Source: Cepaea nemoralis (taxonomy: Eukaryota; Mollusca; Gastropoda; Stylommatophora; Helicidae). Taken from it: a stretch of 64,000 bases of DNA. The translations under genes and the position numbers were made by a program. Below are positions 11,324 through 23,707 of this stretch, in pieces (the first letter of the stretch is position 1; each line of letters starts with the position of its first letter). The notes beneath the pieces are model-generated. The model was not told where the DNA came from. It was given only the letters and a program-made list of their open reading frames with translations, and did no database searches. The stretch spans positions 1 through 64,000 of the forward strand of contig JACEFZ010024486.1 of the NCBI GenBank assembly GCA_014155875.1, written 5' to 3'.

Positions 11324-13530
11324 GTTAGTACATGAATATATTATATTATTCTATGTAAAATGGGTTACATATACATCGACATTATGTGTTTAATCATGTA
11401 CCAATAACAGTGAACTATCATGTGTCCATAGACATCAAGTGAAGAACTGTGCTGCAAAACGTAGATATCACCGTGTGAAATAGGACAGCTCATTACCAAC
11501 TAAGCTCCATTCCGGTGTATCATTTGTGTGAAGCGCAGAAAACAGTGTCAGAACAATGCTTGATTACAGACATGAAAAGACTGAGCTACGACACCAGCGA
11601 ACTCTACACGTGCACTACCGATAGAACACTAGTATGACTGTGCAATGTATTTCAGATACCCAGGCAAAGTGTGTATATATATTATGCCTATAAAACCAAT
11701 GTACAATCATGAAGGCAACAACTAACCTGAGGTAGCTGAATACCATGTATATAAACTTATTGTGATATGTAATATAATATTTTAAGATAGTGATAAATCA
11801 GATGTAGGGTAGGAAATATAATAGTTCTCATTTATTTTAATAGTGTAGTTAGTACAGTAATTAACCCATTAGAATTAAATTAGAATATTAATGTAGACGT
11901 AAAAATAGTTAATTACAAGCTAAATCAAAAGTTTGATAGGAATAGTACCATTTAGGTTGTTATATTTCACTTAGCTTCATTTCGGTTCAGTTCATTCCAT
12001 CTTAATGAAACCATACCACCTATCAAATATTACCATTTAGTAATATCATCATTTTACATCAGAATAGGAGAAAAAGATTAGATAAGTGAACATACATCAT
12101 TTACACCATTTAGATTAAGAATATCACTCATATAATTTCTTTATGCATTTAAAAACATTACTTAAAATAGTGTTAGAAAAGTACATAATTGGTGTTCATT
12201 TATCCATGTAATTAAGGTACATAACTCACGTCACATTAATTACATTTAAATAGTTAGATTACATCCCTTAGATTAGATAAACATAACGATTAATATACAC
12301 ATAGCATATAATTAACATGACAAAATTTAGTTAACACATTAAATACATATTTATAGAATTAATATTATTATGTTAGGATTTAGAAGTGTAGTTTAGTATA
12401 ATGTAATAGATGATGAGACCAAGGGGATAAACCATCAACCCTTTCTCGTCCATGTAAATATAGTGTAAATACATGACTCGTGCAGCGACTGTCGCACAGT
12501 CATTGGGCTCAACTATCTCAAACTGAGCCAAACCTGTACAGTGTCACTCCAAGGTTTTTAAATAATCGGAATGATTAGTGTGGAAGGATAAAAGATGTGT
12601 GACAGAATTAAGGATGAAAGAAGTGTGACAGAAGTGTGAAAGTGAGAGTGAATGGAAAATAGACGGGAGAGAGTGAGATCAGTCAGCAAATTCTTCTGCT
12701 GCCTGGCGCGACTTTTAATGGTTGTCTGTGTTAGTGTTGGTTTTCGTTATTGAGAATGTGTTAGTGTGAATGTGTGTCTGTAAGATAGTTTAGAACTTAG
12801 ATTACAGTATTTTGGGGTTTCATAACAAGGGAATGTAGTCACGAATTAGTGTTATACACCTGTTTGTGGCCACATTTAACCAAATTATGACACTTGAAAA
12901 ACTAACATACATACACATAGGAGGTAGAAACATAGGTTAGAAGTTAGATTAGTAGATTAATTACATCCAAACACACAAACAATCAGAAAAACAAACAGAT
13001 AAATTACATACACTTTTTCTAGATCAAAGGGAAATAACTTCGGGTCAGGGGACATAATAGACAACGAAAAACTAACTTAACAGTGAAATAGGACTTTACA
13101 CGCGGAAGCGAAGTAGGTAAAGCCTGTCGCACACACTCTTGTATAATGGTTGTTAAATATTATATGGGGGACATGAAGCAATTCATGTGTTGACCCTAAA
13201 AAAGTCAACTTTGGATGGGTAGTAAGTTAATTTACTATGTGAGGGCAGGTCTTATAAGACAACGGTCCGGTTCAGACATACCTCTAATAAATATAATATA
13301 GCATGTGAGAAGAGGGCTCACGCCAACCAGTCAAGTTTGTGGCGATTGCCAGTAGCCAAGTAAAGTTTTGCTACATTGTGACAATAGTCAGTAGAAGTCT
13401 ATTAGAGTGCCCAAAGCCAGGTTATCTAGAGTCTTTGAAAAAAAAAAAAAAAAAAATTAGAGACATTAAAATTTTTTTTTTTTAGAAACCTCTTGCGTCA
13501 CAACCAATGAGTGAAAGTTGATGACGCAAC
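11324..13530 (+). other. Non-coding AT-rich interior of the gypsy element
   Basis: About 2.2 kb with many stops in all frames and no integrase motif. It ends in a 19-A run and a T-run near 13,440-13,480, and then the polypurine tract before the 3' LTR. It fills the position where integrase would normally be encoded. Confidence 0.7.
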
Positions 13531-13548
13531 ACAGGAGGGGTGGGTGTG
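13531..13548 (+). promoter_or_regulatory. Polypurine tract of the gypsy element
   Basis: CAGGAGGGGTGGGTG directly precedes the 3' LTR start (TGTCAAAG). A purine-rich run at this position primes plus-strand synthesis in LTR retrotransposons. Confidence 0.75.
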
Positions 13549-14141
13549 TGTCAAAGACTCAACCGCATCCCCTCCGCCAGGAAGAGCAGTCAATCTTGAA
13601 GAGGCCAGGAGGTGATACGGTGCCCGAGGTAAGGGCAGGGGAGATGAGGTAATGGGAGATGGTTGTCCATTCCCTCATGAGACACGCAGGCGTTGTTCAG
13701 AGAGTTAGCACTCTAATCACGATAGCATCACGCCTCGTGGTAGCCACGGAGAAGTTGAGTATCCACTCAACATACCACGTCTGCGATCAGCGTGCCATGT
13801 GAGGCAACACGCACCAAGGTCAAGGTCGATCCGCGTGGTGTGTGACGACGGGATGAAAGAACGTCAGACGGGAGGACAGGACTTGTAGTGTGCACCTCGT
13901 TAGAGTAGCGATAGGGGTTTTGTGTTTAACTAAATAGATAGAGAGTTAGCATAGGCATTAGCAACTAGTGATAGATAATTTCTGTGGCTTTATGTTGTGT
14001 GTTTACTAGCGACTGTTACCTGCTTGTAGCGAGCCAACGGCAATAAAATGTACCAGTTATTTTCCTCGCACACGACTTGCAAGTTTTCTTGTTTGGTGTG
14101 GGAGAAGTATCCGATAGTGCCTGTCAGTTGAGTTGTTGACA
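13549..14141 (+). repeat. 3' LTR of the gypsy element (left arm)
   Basis: 593 bp, near-identical to 8,391-8,982 and with the same TGTCAA and TTGACA ends. It is followed by GGAG, matching the four bases before the 5' LTR. Confidence 0.92.
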
Positions 14142-14255
14142 GGAGCCATCTATTGTGGCTTAAGGCAAGTACAGGGATATTTGACCTAGTGTACTAAAAA
14201 ACTTGTTCGTTTCCTGTGGAAAATGAAACAGATAATAGCTGGTCATGCAACTCAC

Positions 14256-15048
14256 CTGCAGTGATGCCTCCTCTCTATGGGTCATCTCCTCCTCTCTACG
14301 GGTCATCACCTCCTCTCTACGACTCATCTCCTCCTCTCTACTGGTCATCACCTCTTCTCGAAGGGTCATTGCCTTCTCTACAGGTGGCAGTGGCTTGTCA
14401 AAACAACCAAGTTTGCATCCATCATTCTCATCCGACAAGCACACTTGTAACCAATGGTATGTAACTTTTCCAGGATTACGCTGTCACTTTCTCCACCCAT
14501 CTGCTCCTCCATTGGCCCATTCTTTGTTTCCAGTTCTGCAAGCTCCTCTGTGCACCCTTTCACACCGTCGTCAGTAACAGTCTCCAGGTGACACAACCGA
14601 CCATCAAGATCGGATAAACTGTTGTTTTGATGTTGACACGCAATTTGTGCACTGTTCTCTACAGCCGGCAGCTGATCTTCAGGTTCTGTCAGAGTTCTGA
14701 TCCTGTCTGCAAACTGCTCACTAAGGACGTTGACAAAGTTAGCCACATCTTTCATTTCCGAGTCAGTTTTGCTCAACGACGTCTGCATCTGGGACAGTTC
14801 TTTCTCAAAGTGTTGTATCTGGGTCAACTGGCTGGCCTGGAACTGCTCAAATCTGGTTTCCACTTGAGTACGTGAAGCATGTATAAGAATGTCACAATGT
14901 GAGGCTATATTCTCTAAACTTTCTCTCATTCCTTCGACAGGGTCCATCTGTGTTTTACAAGCATCCAGATCTGTCCGCAGCTCCTGTACCACATCAGTGA
15001 CATTGTGAAGGGCATCCAGTCGCTCTAGAAGTGAATGTATTGAGGCAT
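14256..15048 (-). pseudogene. Left-arm copy of the large coiled-coil exon (frameshifted)
   Basis: Mirror of 25,520-26,313. On the minus strand it begins after TTTCTCACAG and ends CTGCAG before GTGAGT. It encodes the same long acidic coiled coil (SIHSLLERLDALHNVTDVV, FEKELSQMQTSLSKTDSEM). One G is missing in the sequence near 14,453 (CATTGGTTACAAG against CATTGGGTTACAAG in the right arm). This moves the last 60-odd codons out of frame and splits the open frame. The gypsy LTR ends only about 115 bp beyond the exon's 3' end. Confidence 0.75.
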
Positions 15049-15059
15049 CTGTGAGAAAT

Positions 15060-15558
15060 GCATACAATTTCAGTTAAAAACTTACAGACGTGAACGTATT
15101 GACATATCTGTGAGAAATTAGTAAATTTTAGTTAAACAAGGCATAAGAACATCTGTGAGAAAGGTGTACAATTTCAGTTAAGCATTTACAGAAGTGAGCG
15201 TATGGACACACCTGTGAGAAATGTGTACAATTTCAGTAAAACACTGCATAAGAACATCTGTGAGAAATGTGTACAATTTCAGTAAAACACTGCATAAGAA
15301 CATCTGTGAGAAATGTATACAATTTCAGTAAAACACTGCATAAGAACATCTGTGAGAAATTTGTACAATTTCAGTAAAACACTGCATAAGAACATCTGTG
15401 AGAAATGTGTACAATTTCAGTAAAACACTGCATAAGAACATCTGTGAGAAATAGGTACAATTTCAGTTAAACACTGCATAAGAACATCTGTGAGAAATGG
15501 GTACAATTTCAGTTAAACACTGCATAAGAACATCTGTGAGAAATGTGTACATTTTCAG
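15060..15558 (-). repeat. Tandem splice-acceptor-like repeat, left arm (first segment)
   Basis: About ten units of 44-46 bp. Each reads on the minus strand as TTCTCACAGATGTTCTTATG, then CAGTGTTTTACTGAAATTGTAC. Every unit holds a polypyrimidine stretch and CACAG just as at the real acceptor of the coiled-coil exon. Units at 15,085-15,110 and 15,195-15,215 also keep diverged copies of the exon's first 25 bases. A piggyBac MITE splits the array, which resumes at 16,191-16,240. Confidence 0.85.
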
Positions 15559-16190
15559 TTAACCCTTTACCAGGCAAATCGTCCATTTCCATACGATGCC
15601 CGGTACGGGCAGATCGTCTGAAACCGCCCGTTACTATTATGCATTGTAATTGTAAAAACGCGATCTCTCGGCTTTCCGATACTTCCGACAGTTACTTTCG
15701 CTGATAGCTTGACAACGTGGCCGCCATTTGCAAGCGCCTGCTATGAATTTTAATGGATTTTAAAAATAGTTTTCGGGGTTTTTACGCTTAGTTTTTTAAA
15801 ATGGATTCCGGCGATTCTTCAAGTGATAGCCGAGATTTCGCTAGGTTCAATTTAAGTGACATTAAAGGGCACGAAGTTGACTATTAATCAAAGCTAGATA
15901 GTGAAAAGTGTTACTTTGCATTAGCAGTCGTGAGCCGGACTTTAAATCACAAACAATATGCTGTATTTTGTAAATATTTGGTTCATATATGGATTACCGG
16001 CAACAATCACGTGACTAAGATATTCTGCTTGCTTTTCCCTTCATTGTGTTGTTTATTTAACTAAAATTGGTTGACTAACACCTTATTTGTGATGTTTTTA
16101 GTAACGCAACCTGAAATTTTACCGAACCTGAAAAAATCTTGCCCGTTCAGGGCTAAAAAACAGACAAGCGTCTGCCTGGTAAAGGGTTAA
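15559..16190 (+). mobile_element. piggyBac-type MITE with TTAA target duplication (left arm)
   Basis: A 624-bp element, CCCTTTACCAGGCA to TGCCTGGTAAAGGG, flanked by TTAA at 15,559-15,562 and 16,187-16,190. That is the canonical piggyBac target. Inside, 15,801-15,887 encodes a 28-residue acidic peptide beginning MDSGDSSSDSRDF, compatible with the start of a piggyBac transposase, then stops. The rest has no transposase. It inserted into the splice-acceptor repeat array. The mirror copy is at 24,378-25,010. Confidence 0.93.
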
Positions 16191-16862
16191 ACACTGCATA
16201 AGAACATCTGTGAAAAATGTGTACAATTTCAGTTAAACACGGCATAACAAATATTCACATGCATTGACTGGAATTTACAGAAGTGAAGATCAAATACATT
16301 AGACACTACAAGCATTGACTCCAACGTGCATACAGGAACCTTCAGCCTTAAAATAGCGATAGCGGCTCATTTAAGGTACAACCGATATTCTGACACATGA
16401 GCAACTACAGTCATTTTAAGAAAGGGTATCATTAGCTAGGTGTGACATCTACCTGAACGCACAAATATGATTAGATATCTAATTGAATGATGAGGCTGGG
16501 CTGGACTTCTTCAGATTAGACCTAACAAACAATTATACACAAACCATTCACATAAACATTTAAATCAAAGGATTGTCACATAGTATGGGATTGAGTGTAT
16601 GCTTCAGTAGAAGAGGCAAATGCATAAGAAAACATAACCAGTGTAACACAATTACGTCCCATGCAAAAATAGATGTAGCGAGACAGAAAGAAATACATGA
16701 AAGTCTGGCTGACGTTAAAAACAAAACCTACAATAAGGAGAAAAAAGTGTCCATCTTGGCAGATGTTTACAGAATAGCAATCAGACATTCATACAACTGA
16801 CATATCAGAGCTGAGGTGTAAATCATGTTCATGAAAATGTTCACAAATGGACAAATGTTTAC
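16191..16862. other. Intron sequence between array and small exon (left arm)
   Basis: The last acceptor-like unit ends near 16,240. The remainder has no recognised element. The overlapping 70- and 75-codon frames at 16,573-16,800 lie on opposite strands, have no similarity I recognise, and are interrupted in the mirror copy. Confidence 0.5.
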
Positions 16863-16955
16863 CTAAACCTGGAGATGCAGCATTTGTCTGGGCTGGTGAA
16901 TCTGCTGTTGATTGTACGGCCGTCCCTGCACCCAATGGAACGCCTGTCAGATTGT
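16863..16955 (-). pseudogene. Left-arm copy of the 93-nt exon of the coiled-coil/C1q gene (intact frame)
   Basis: On the minus strand ATTTATATTACAG precedes and GTAAAC follows a 93-nt exon of phase 1 at both ends. It encodes a Ser/Thr/Ala/Gly/Pro-rich linker (NLTGVPLGAGTAVQSTA). This copy is in frame, whereas the right-arm copy at 23,616 is 92 nt and has compensating indels. That difference matters for deciding which arm is more accurate. Confidence 0.6.
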
Positions 16956-17036
16956 CTGTAATATAAATAACATTTACTTAACATGTACCAATGTGACATA
17001 TATGTATCATCCCGCAGTCCTTTCCAGCAGACATCA

Positions 17037-17201
17037 TACACGCTATTACCCGGGAAGGTTAACCCGGTCAACAAATGCCCGCAGAAGTCGGATGTGTCGG
17101 CCTAATGGCGCAAGAACGCAGCTCTGCTGTAAACAGGCCAAACGCAATCACATCCGAAAAAAAAACTCCGGATGAACGAAGAAGAAGAATACACGCTATT
17201 A
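17037..17201 (+). mobile_element. GAA-tailed SINE, copy 2, with 12-bp target duplication (left arm)
   Basis: A 141-bp element at 17,049-17,189 is flanked by direct repeats TACACGCTATTA at 17,037-17,048 and 17,190-17,201. It starts CCCGGGAAGGTTAACCCGG and ends GAACGAAGAAGAAGAA. The duplication proves retroposition of the short form. The mirror copy is at 23,372-23,534. Confidence 0.93.
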
Positions 17202-18879
17202 AAACTTAGGACGGGATACTTAACGAAACGTACTCTTGTTTGAATTAAGGCCATTCATTGGCCGAGCCCCGGAAACACAGGCGCTTAAGCGAGACAAAGG
17301 CTAGACAATGCCGGCCTCGTCAATCGCCATGTTATCTTCAAGGTAGCGAGGGACCCATTGTTAATGGGTTAATTAATATCCCACTTATTCTCTGCGTTTT
17401 AGGTGAGCATTATATTATATAAAATATATCATGTTATGTATTAACATAAATGCTTTGATGCAACTAATATCATGATTGAAGTTGTGTGTGTGAAAATATG
17501 AGAATCGCTTTCATTGACATGTTGGTTTGAGTCACGCAGTCTGTACTATCGCCATGGTGTCCAGTGAGCTTTCATAAGCTTACAATATAATCTTGCTATG
17601 AGTCACCTTTCTGATATGCTTTTGGAAACTTATTTTATTCCTAAATGCTTAATTTTTCACATGTCTCTGTGTTATAAAGTGTTTTTTTTTCTGAGTGCAT
17701 ATTTTGTATTTCTGCCCTTATGAGGGAGAAATATTCCTATCTGTGTACAACATGAATAGTATGTTAGAGAGAGAGATATTCTCGCTTGACTTTTTCATGC
17801 ACTTAGTAGTTAATCTTTTGTTTACATTGTTGTAAATACACAGAGGTGTGATTGTCTTGTAGTCTTTTTCATAAATGATGTTATGGGATTGTCATTTTTT
17901 ATGATATATATAATCTCAAGTGGGAAATGACACCATGCTCTTGTGTTTTGGTTGAGATGTTGGGTAATACCCACTAGAGAGTTCATACCATGTTTAGTAA
18001 AAGACTAACAAGTTTTTCTGTTATTCATCATATATATGTATATTCTATTCATGATGTTACTGCTGGAGTAGATCTTTTAACTTCACCCCAGTGAGGACCA
18101 ACACATGATGATGATGATGATGGTGAGGATGATTCAAGAGGAGATGACTGATCTGGTAGCTAACCTTCTGCCGTTTGTCAGTGGTACTTACCGAATGCTG
18201 TTTGTAACTATGGAAAGGAGATTTATAAATTGTTTACATGAGGCCTTTGTCTCAGGGATTTCGTCCATGTTGTGACAGCGGTACTATCAGGACGATTGGG
18301 CGGTTAGGGTGTGAATAATCCATCAGGAAGCTCCAGTATAAGTCCAGAAGAGATGTACCTATTGAGTAGATACTTTACTCACATTTGGAGTGAGACAAAA
18401 CTCTACAGTAGGCGACAAGTGCTAGGCAACTATTGTCACCTTTCTTTCCTCTTCCCTTTTGTTTCCTTTAATTTTATTATGATACACTGCTATCAGAATG
18501 TATGTTTTATTATGATACATTGTTATCTCTGGTTATTATGGATACATTGTTTATCAGAATTTGAATTTATCTAATGTATATCGACCCTGTTTTTTCTTCA
18601 CTCTACATAGGCGCTAGAGATGCGGCTGGAGTATTGGAACTGAAGTTATAGTCAACTTATTTGGATTTAGAGGCAGGAAACTGGGTTATCAGCCTACCCC
18701 TAATATTCTACAGAGAGTGCTGGTTACTGCCACACACCCTGAACCTGAATGTCAATGCCTGGGATAATTAATGGACTTGATATGCTGAAGTGGATTCCCT
18801 ACCTCTGGGAACTTACAGACGGTGTTAATCTTTTCAATGTCTGCAAAGACATGAGGCATGCCTGGCCTAGATGGTTTTC
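17202..18879. other. Unassigned sequence, no gene recognised (left arm)
   Basis: Contains a symmetric GCGCTTAAGCG-type stretch near 17,281, an (ATG)n run near 18,108 and short T-runs. The 87-codon frame at 18,311-18,574 is not maintained cleanly in the mirror copy (21,811-22,218), and no family is recognised. Confidence 0.4.
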
Positions 18880-19540
18880 AGCGTATACCCTCTTCTAAAA
18901 GTCACCGCCTGATTCCACGTTCAACTGTCATATACCAGAGCTCATGGATAGTCTGGGTTCACCATCATTGAACAGTATGGATTTACCACCTGCTTTTGTG
19001 GACTCCCAGCTTCCTTTGAATCTTCTCATCCATCATATCCCAGACATGGACAATCAAGCACTATATCAACTCCCGGTCAATCAAGTAGTGTATTAAGATG
19101 AAGAAAGATAGAGCCTGCATCTTAACCCAGAAAAGGGCTGGAATATTCATGCCCAATTCAAGTTAGTTCTGCCAGGAAATACTATGGATTATGTATGTCC
19201 CTCCTCATCCAAAGAAAAGCTGAAAGTTGCTGTGCCTGATACTAATCGAATCAATCACATGGACACCAGATTGTTACAGCATGCCAGAACGCTTCAGACT
19301 TATACCTGTCTGATATACCAATCCGGAAATGCCCTTAGCCCAGTTACTTAGCAGCTGTGACTTGGTGAATTACAGTATATTCACTTTGGATTCATATGGA
19401 TTACTCCTACATGTTTTTCGCTTTGGATATATGATCCGGAAGTGGAAGCTACGTGTGTTGTGTGTGTGTGTGTGTGTGCAATCCCCAATTTTCTGAATAG
19501 GTGGATATATACAAAGCAGCTGTTTCCTGGATTATAGAGA
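18880..19540 (+). pseudogene. Unidentified degenerate coding relic beside the palindrome centre (left arm)
   Basis: One plus-strand frame reads as protein for about 200 codons with only five or six stops: PELMDSLGSPSLNSMDLPP, then LPLNLLIHHIPDMDNQALYQ, then HARTLQTYTCLIYQSG and FLNRWIYTKQLFPG. The mirror (minus strand, 21,049-21,700) keeps a 101-codon open piece of the same peptide with different indels. I do not recognise the family. A structural (gag-like) protein of a retroelement is one possibility, but there is no diagnostic motif. Confidence 0.4.
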
Positions 19541-20079
19541 GTGTGACTATGGCCAGACTTTTTTTCTAGTGGATAATGAAGGAGTCATCAACAGACCCAT
19601 AGGATATTTCTAGAGACAGATTAGATAGATATTTCTTTATCTATTTCTTTGTATGGATTATTTACTTTGTTTGTGTGTAACACATGTATTTGTTGTGAAC
19701 CTTTTTTGGGGATTTTTGGGGACTTCTGTTATGGTTGTATACTTTGTGTGCATTGCCTGAATATGATAATTTTTCATGTATATGTCACCATAATGTAGCC
19801 AACAGGGTTTGTCCCAGACCCAAATGTTTTCACAATACAGTTGTTGTTGTTTGGTTTAACCAAGCCTTGAAGTTACTTCATTGTAAACCTGTTGTTCCAA
19901 AATTGATGTTATAGTCCAGTTATGGTTACTGTTATGTGATACAGTGAGTCATTGTACTGTTTTTGTCTAACAGTGGCTGTTTTCCTCTGTCATGTAATCC
20001 AGTTGTGGTGTCTAACTTTGGTTGTTGTCCCTCTGTTATGTAATACTGTGGATGTGCATGACAGTGGATACTTGTCATT

Positions 20080-20081
<2 letters not shown>
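19541..20081. other. Spacer with weak tandem repeats next to the AT tract
   Basis: No gene is seen. Between 19,905 and 20,060 a loose unit of about 60 bp recurs (CTGTTATGT or CTGTCATGTAAT, then CAGTTGTGG or GTGGATG). The mirror copy is at 20,500-20,690. Confidence 0.45.
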
Positions 20082-21048
<967 letters not shown>

Positions 21049-21700
21049 CTATAATCCAGGAAACAGCTGCTTTGCATATATCCACCTATTCAGAAAATTG
21101 GGGATTGCACACACCACACAACACACACACGGAGCTTCCACTTCCGGATCATATATCCAAGCGAAAACATGTAGGAGTAATCCATATGAATCCAAAGTGA
21201 ATATACTGTAATCCACCAAGTCACAGCTGCTAAGGAACTGGGCTAGGGGCATTCCGGATTGGTATATCAGACAGGTATAAGTCTGAAGCGTTCTGGCATG
21301 GTGTAACAAACAGGTGTCCAGGTGATTGATTCGATTATGGATCAGGCACAGCAACTTTCAGCATCTTCTGGATGAGGAGGACATCACATAATCCATAGTA
21401 TTCCTGACAGAACTAACTTGAATTGGGCATGAATATTCCAGCCCTTTTCTGGGTTAAGATGTAGGCTCTATCTTTCTTCAGCTTAATACACGACTGATTG
21501 ACCGGGAGTTGGTATAGTGCTTGATTGTCCATGTCTGGGATATGATGGATGAGAAGATTCAAAGGAAGCTGGGAGTCCACAAAGCAGTTGGTAAATCCAT
21601 ACTGTTCAATGATGGTGAACTCCCAGACTATCCAGTGAGCCTCTGGTATATGACAGTTGAACGTGGAATCAGGCGGTGACTTTTAGAAGAGGGTATACGC
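21049..21700 (-). pseudogene. Unidentified degenerate coding relic (right arm)
   Basis: Mirror of 18,880-19,540. The minus-strand frame at 21,049-21,354 (101 codons) retains HARTLQTYTCLIYQSG and PNFLNRWIYAKQLFPGL. It keeps ILDSYGLLLHV-like sequence where the left arm has stops, so the two arms complement each other's breaks. The family is unknown. Confidence 0.4.
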
Positions 21701-23371
21701 TGAAAACCATCTAGGCCAGGCATGCCTCATGTCTTTGCAGACATTGAAAAGATTAACACCATCTGTAAGTTCCCAGAGGTAGGGAATCCACTTCAGCATA
21801 TTCAAGTCCATTAATTATCCAGGCATTGACATTCAGGTTCAGGGTGTGTAGCAGGTAACCAGCACTCTCTGTAGAATATTAGGGGTAGGCTGATAACCCA
21901 GTTTCCTGCCTCTAAATCCAAGCGTTGACTAATAAATCCAGTGCCAAGCATGGTGACTAGTGCCAATACTCCACCGCCATCTCTAGCGCTTGTATAGTGA
22001 AGAAGAACAGGGTCGATATACATTAGTAATACAACCCAAACTTCTGATAACAATGTATCATAATAAAACATACATTCTGATAGCAGTGTATCATAATAAA
22101 ATAAAGGAAACAAAAGGGAAGAGAAAGAAAGGTGACAATAGTTGCCTAGCACTTGTCGCCTACTGTAGAGTTTTGTCTCACTCCAAATGTGAGTAAGGTA
22201 TCTACTCAATAGGTACATCTCTTCTGGACTGATACTGGAGCTTCCTGATGGGATTATTCACATCCCTAACCGCCCAATCGTCCTGATAGTACCGCTGTCA
22301 CAACATGGACGAAATCCCTGAGACAATGGCCTCATGTAAACAATTTATAAATCTCCTTTCCATAGTTACAAACAGCATTCTGTAAGTATCACTGACAAAC
22401 GGCAGAAGGTTAGCTACCAGATCAGTCATCTCCTCTTGCAATCATCCTCACCATTACCATCATCATCATGTGTTTGTCCCACTGGGTGAAGTTAAAAGAT
22501 CTACTCCAGCAGTAACATCATGAATAGAATATACATATATATGATGAATAACAGAAAAACGTGTTAGTCTATTACTAAACATGGTATGAACTCTCTAGTG
22601 GGTATTACCCAACATCTCAACTAAAACACAAGAGCATGGTGTCATTTCTCACTTGAGATTATATATATCATAAAAATAGCAATCCCATAACATCATTTAT
22701 GAAAAAGACTACAAGACAATCACACCTCTAGTGTATTTACAACAATGTAAACAAAAGATTAACTACTAAGTGCATGAAAAAGTCAAGCGAGAATATCTCT
22801 CTCTCAAACATACTATTCATGTTGTACACAGATAGGAATATTTCTCCCTCATAAGGCAGAAATACAAAATATGCACTCAGAAAAAACACTTTATAACACA
22901 GAGACCAGTTGTGAAAAATAAGCATTTAGGAATAAAATAAGTTTCCAAAAGCATATCAGAAAGGTGACTCATAGCAAGATTATATTGTAAGCTTATGAAA
23001 GCTCACTGGACACCATGGCGATAGTACAGACTGCGTGACTCAAACCAACTTTCCAATGAAAGCGATTCTCATAATTTTCACACACACAATTTCAATCATG
23101 ATATTAGTTGCATCAAAGCATTTATCCTAATACATAACATGATATGTTTTATATAATATAATGCTCACCTACAACGCAGAGAATAAGTGGGCTATTAATT
23201 AACCCATTAACAATGGGTCACCCGCTAACTTGAAGAAAACATGGCGATTGACGAGGACCGGCTTTGTCTCAGCCTTAGTCTCGCTTAAGCGCTTTGTTTC
23301 CGGGGCTCGGCCAATCAATGGCCCTTAATTCAAACGAAAGTTAGTTTTGTTAATTCTCCCATCCTAAGTTT
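21701..23371. other. Mirror of 17,202-18,879; no gene recognised (right arm)
   Basis: The same unassigned sequence in reverse. The open frames at 21,811-22,218 and 22,737-22,925 have no recognisable motif and are not conserved as frames in the other arm. Any 5' exons of the plus-strand coiled-coil/C1q gene, including a signal peptide, would be expected here, but I cannot identify one. Confidence 0.4.
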
Positions 23372-23534
23372 TAATAGCGTGTATTCTTCTTCTTCGTTCA
23401 TCCGGAGTATTTTTTCGGATGTGATTGCGTTTGCCTGTTTACAGCAGAGCTGCGTTCTTGCGCCATTAGGCCGACACATCCGACTTCTGCGGGCATTTGT
23501 TGACCGGGTTAACCTTCCCGGGTAATAGCGTGTA
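23372..23534 (-). mobile_element. GAA-tailed SINE with 12-bp target duplication (right arm)
   Basis: Mirror of 17,037-17,201. The element is 23,384-23,522, flanked by TAATAGCGTGTA on both sides. Two to three bases differ from the left-arm copy. Confidence 0.92.
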
Positions 23535-23615
23535 TGATGTCTGCTGGAAAGGACTGCGGGATGATACATATATGTCACATTGGTACATGTTAAGTAAATG
23601 TTATTTATATTACAG

Positions 23616-23707
23616 ACAATCTGACAGGCGTTCCATTGGGTGCAGGGACGCCGTACAATCAACAGCAGATTCACCAGCCCAGACAATGCTGGCATCTCCA
23701 GGTTTAG
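23616..23707 (+). CDS. Coiled-coil/C1q gene, exon A (linker, phase 1-1)
   Basis: First visible exon of the plus-strand gene. The acceptor TTTATATTACAG precedes it and GTAAAC follows. It encodes a low-complexity linker, NLTGVPLGAGTAVQSTADS and onward, rich in Ser, Ala, Gly, Pro and Thr. Here it is 92 nt because one G is missing near 23,651 and an A/G shift lies near 23,688. The left-arm copy is 93 nt and in frame (phase 1 at both ends), so the real exon is probably 93 nt. It joins in phase to the coiled-coil exon at 25,520. Upstream exons are not identified. Confidence 0.6.

Larger units (their letters stand above)
8391..14141 (+). mobile_element. Ty3/gypsy LTR retrotransposon, RT-RNase H only, 5.75 kb (left arm)
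   Basis: The two LTRs of 592 and 593 bp (8,391-8,982 and 13,549-14,141) begin TGTCAA and end TTGACA. GGAG flanks both outer ends. A tRNA-Leu-type primer site follows the 5' LTR, and a purine tract (GGAGGGGTGGG) precedes the 3' LTR. The interior holds only a reverse transcriptase-RNase H reading frame (9,848-11,323). There is no visible gag, protease or integrase, so the element is non-autonomous or a deletion derivative. About 2.2 kb after the ORF is AT-rich and non-coding. The mirror copy is at 26,428-32,169. Confidence 0.92.

Noticed and set aside
14216..14577. Ser/Leu- and Pro/Tyr-rich frames antisense to the coiled-coil exon
   Set aside because: They are shadows of the MTxREEx heptad repeats on the opposite strand.
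15060..15558. CRISPR-like spacing of a conserved motif
   Set aside because: The sequence between the conserved motifs is itself conserved in every unit, so these are tandem repeats derived from an intron-exon boundary.
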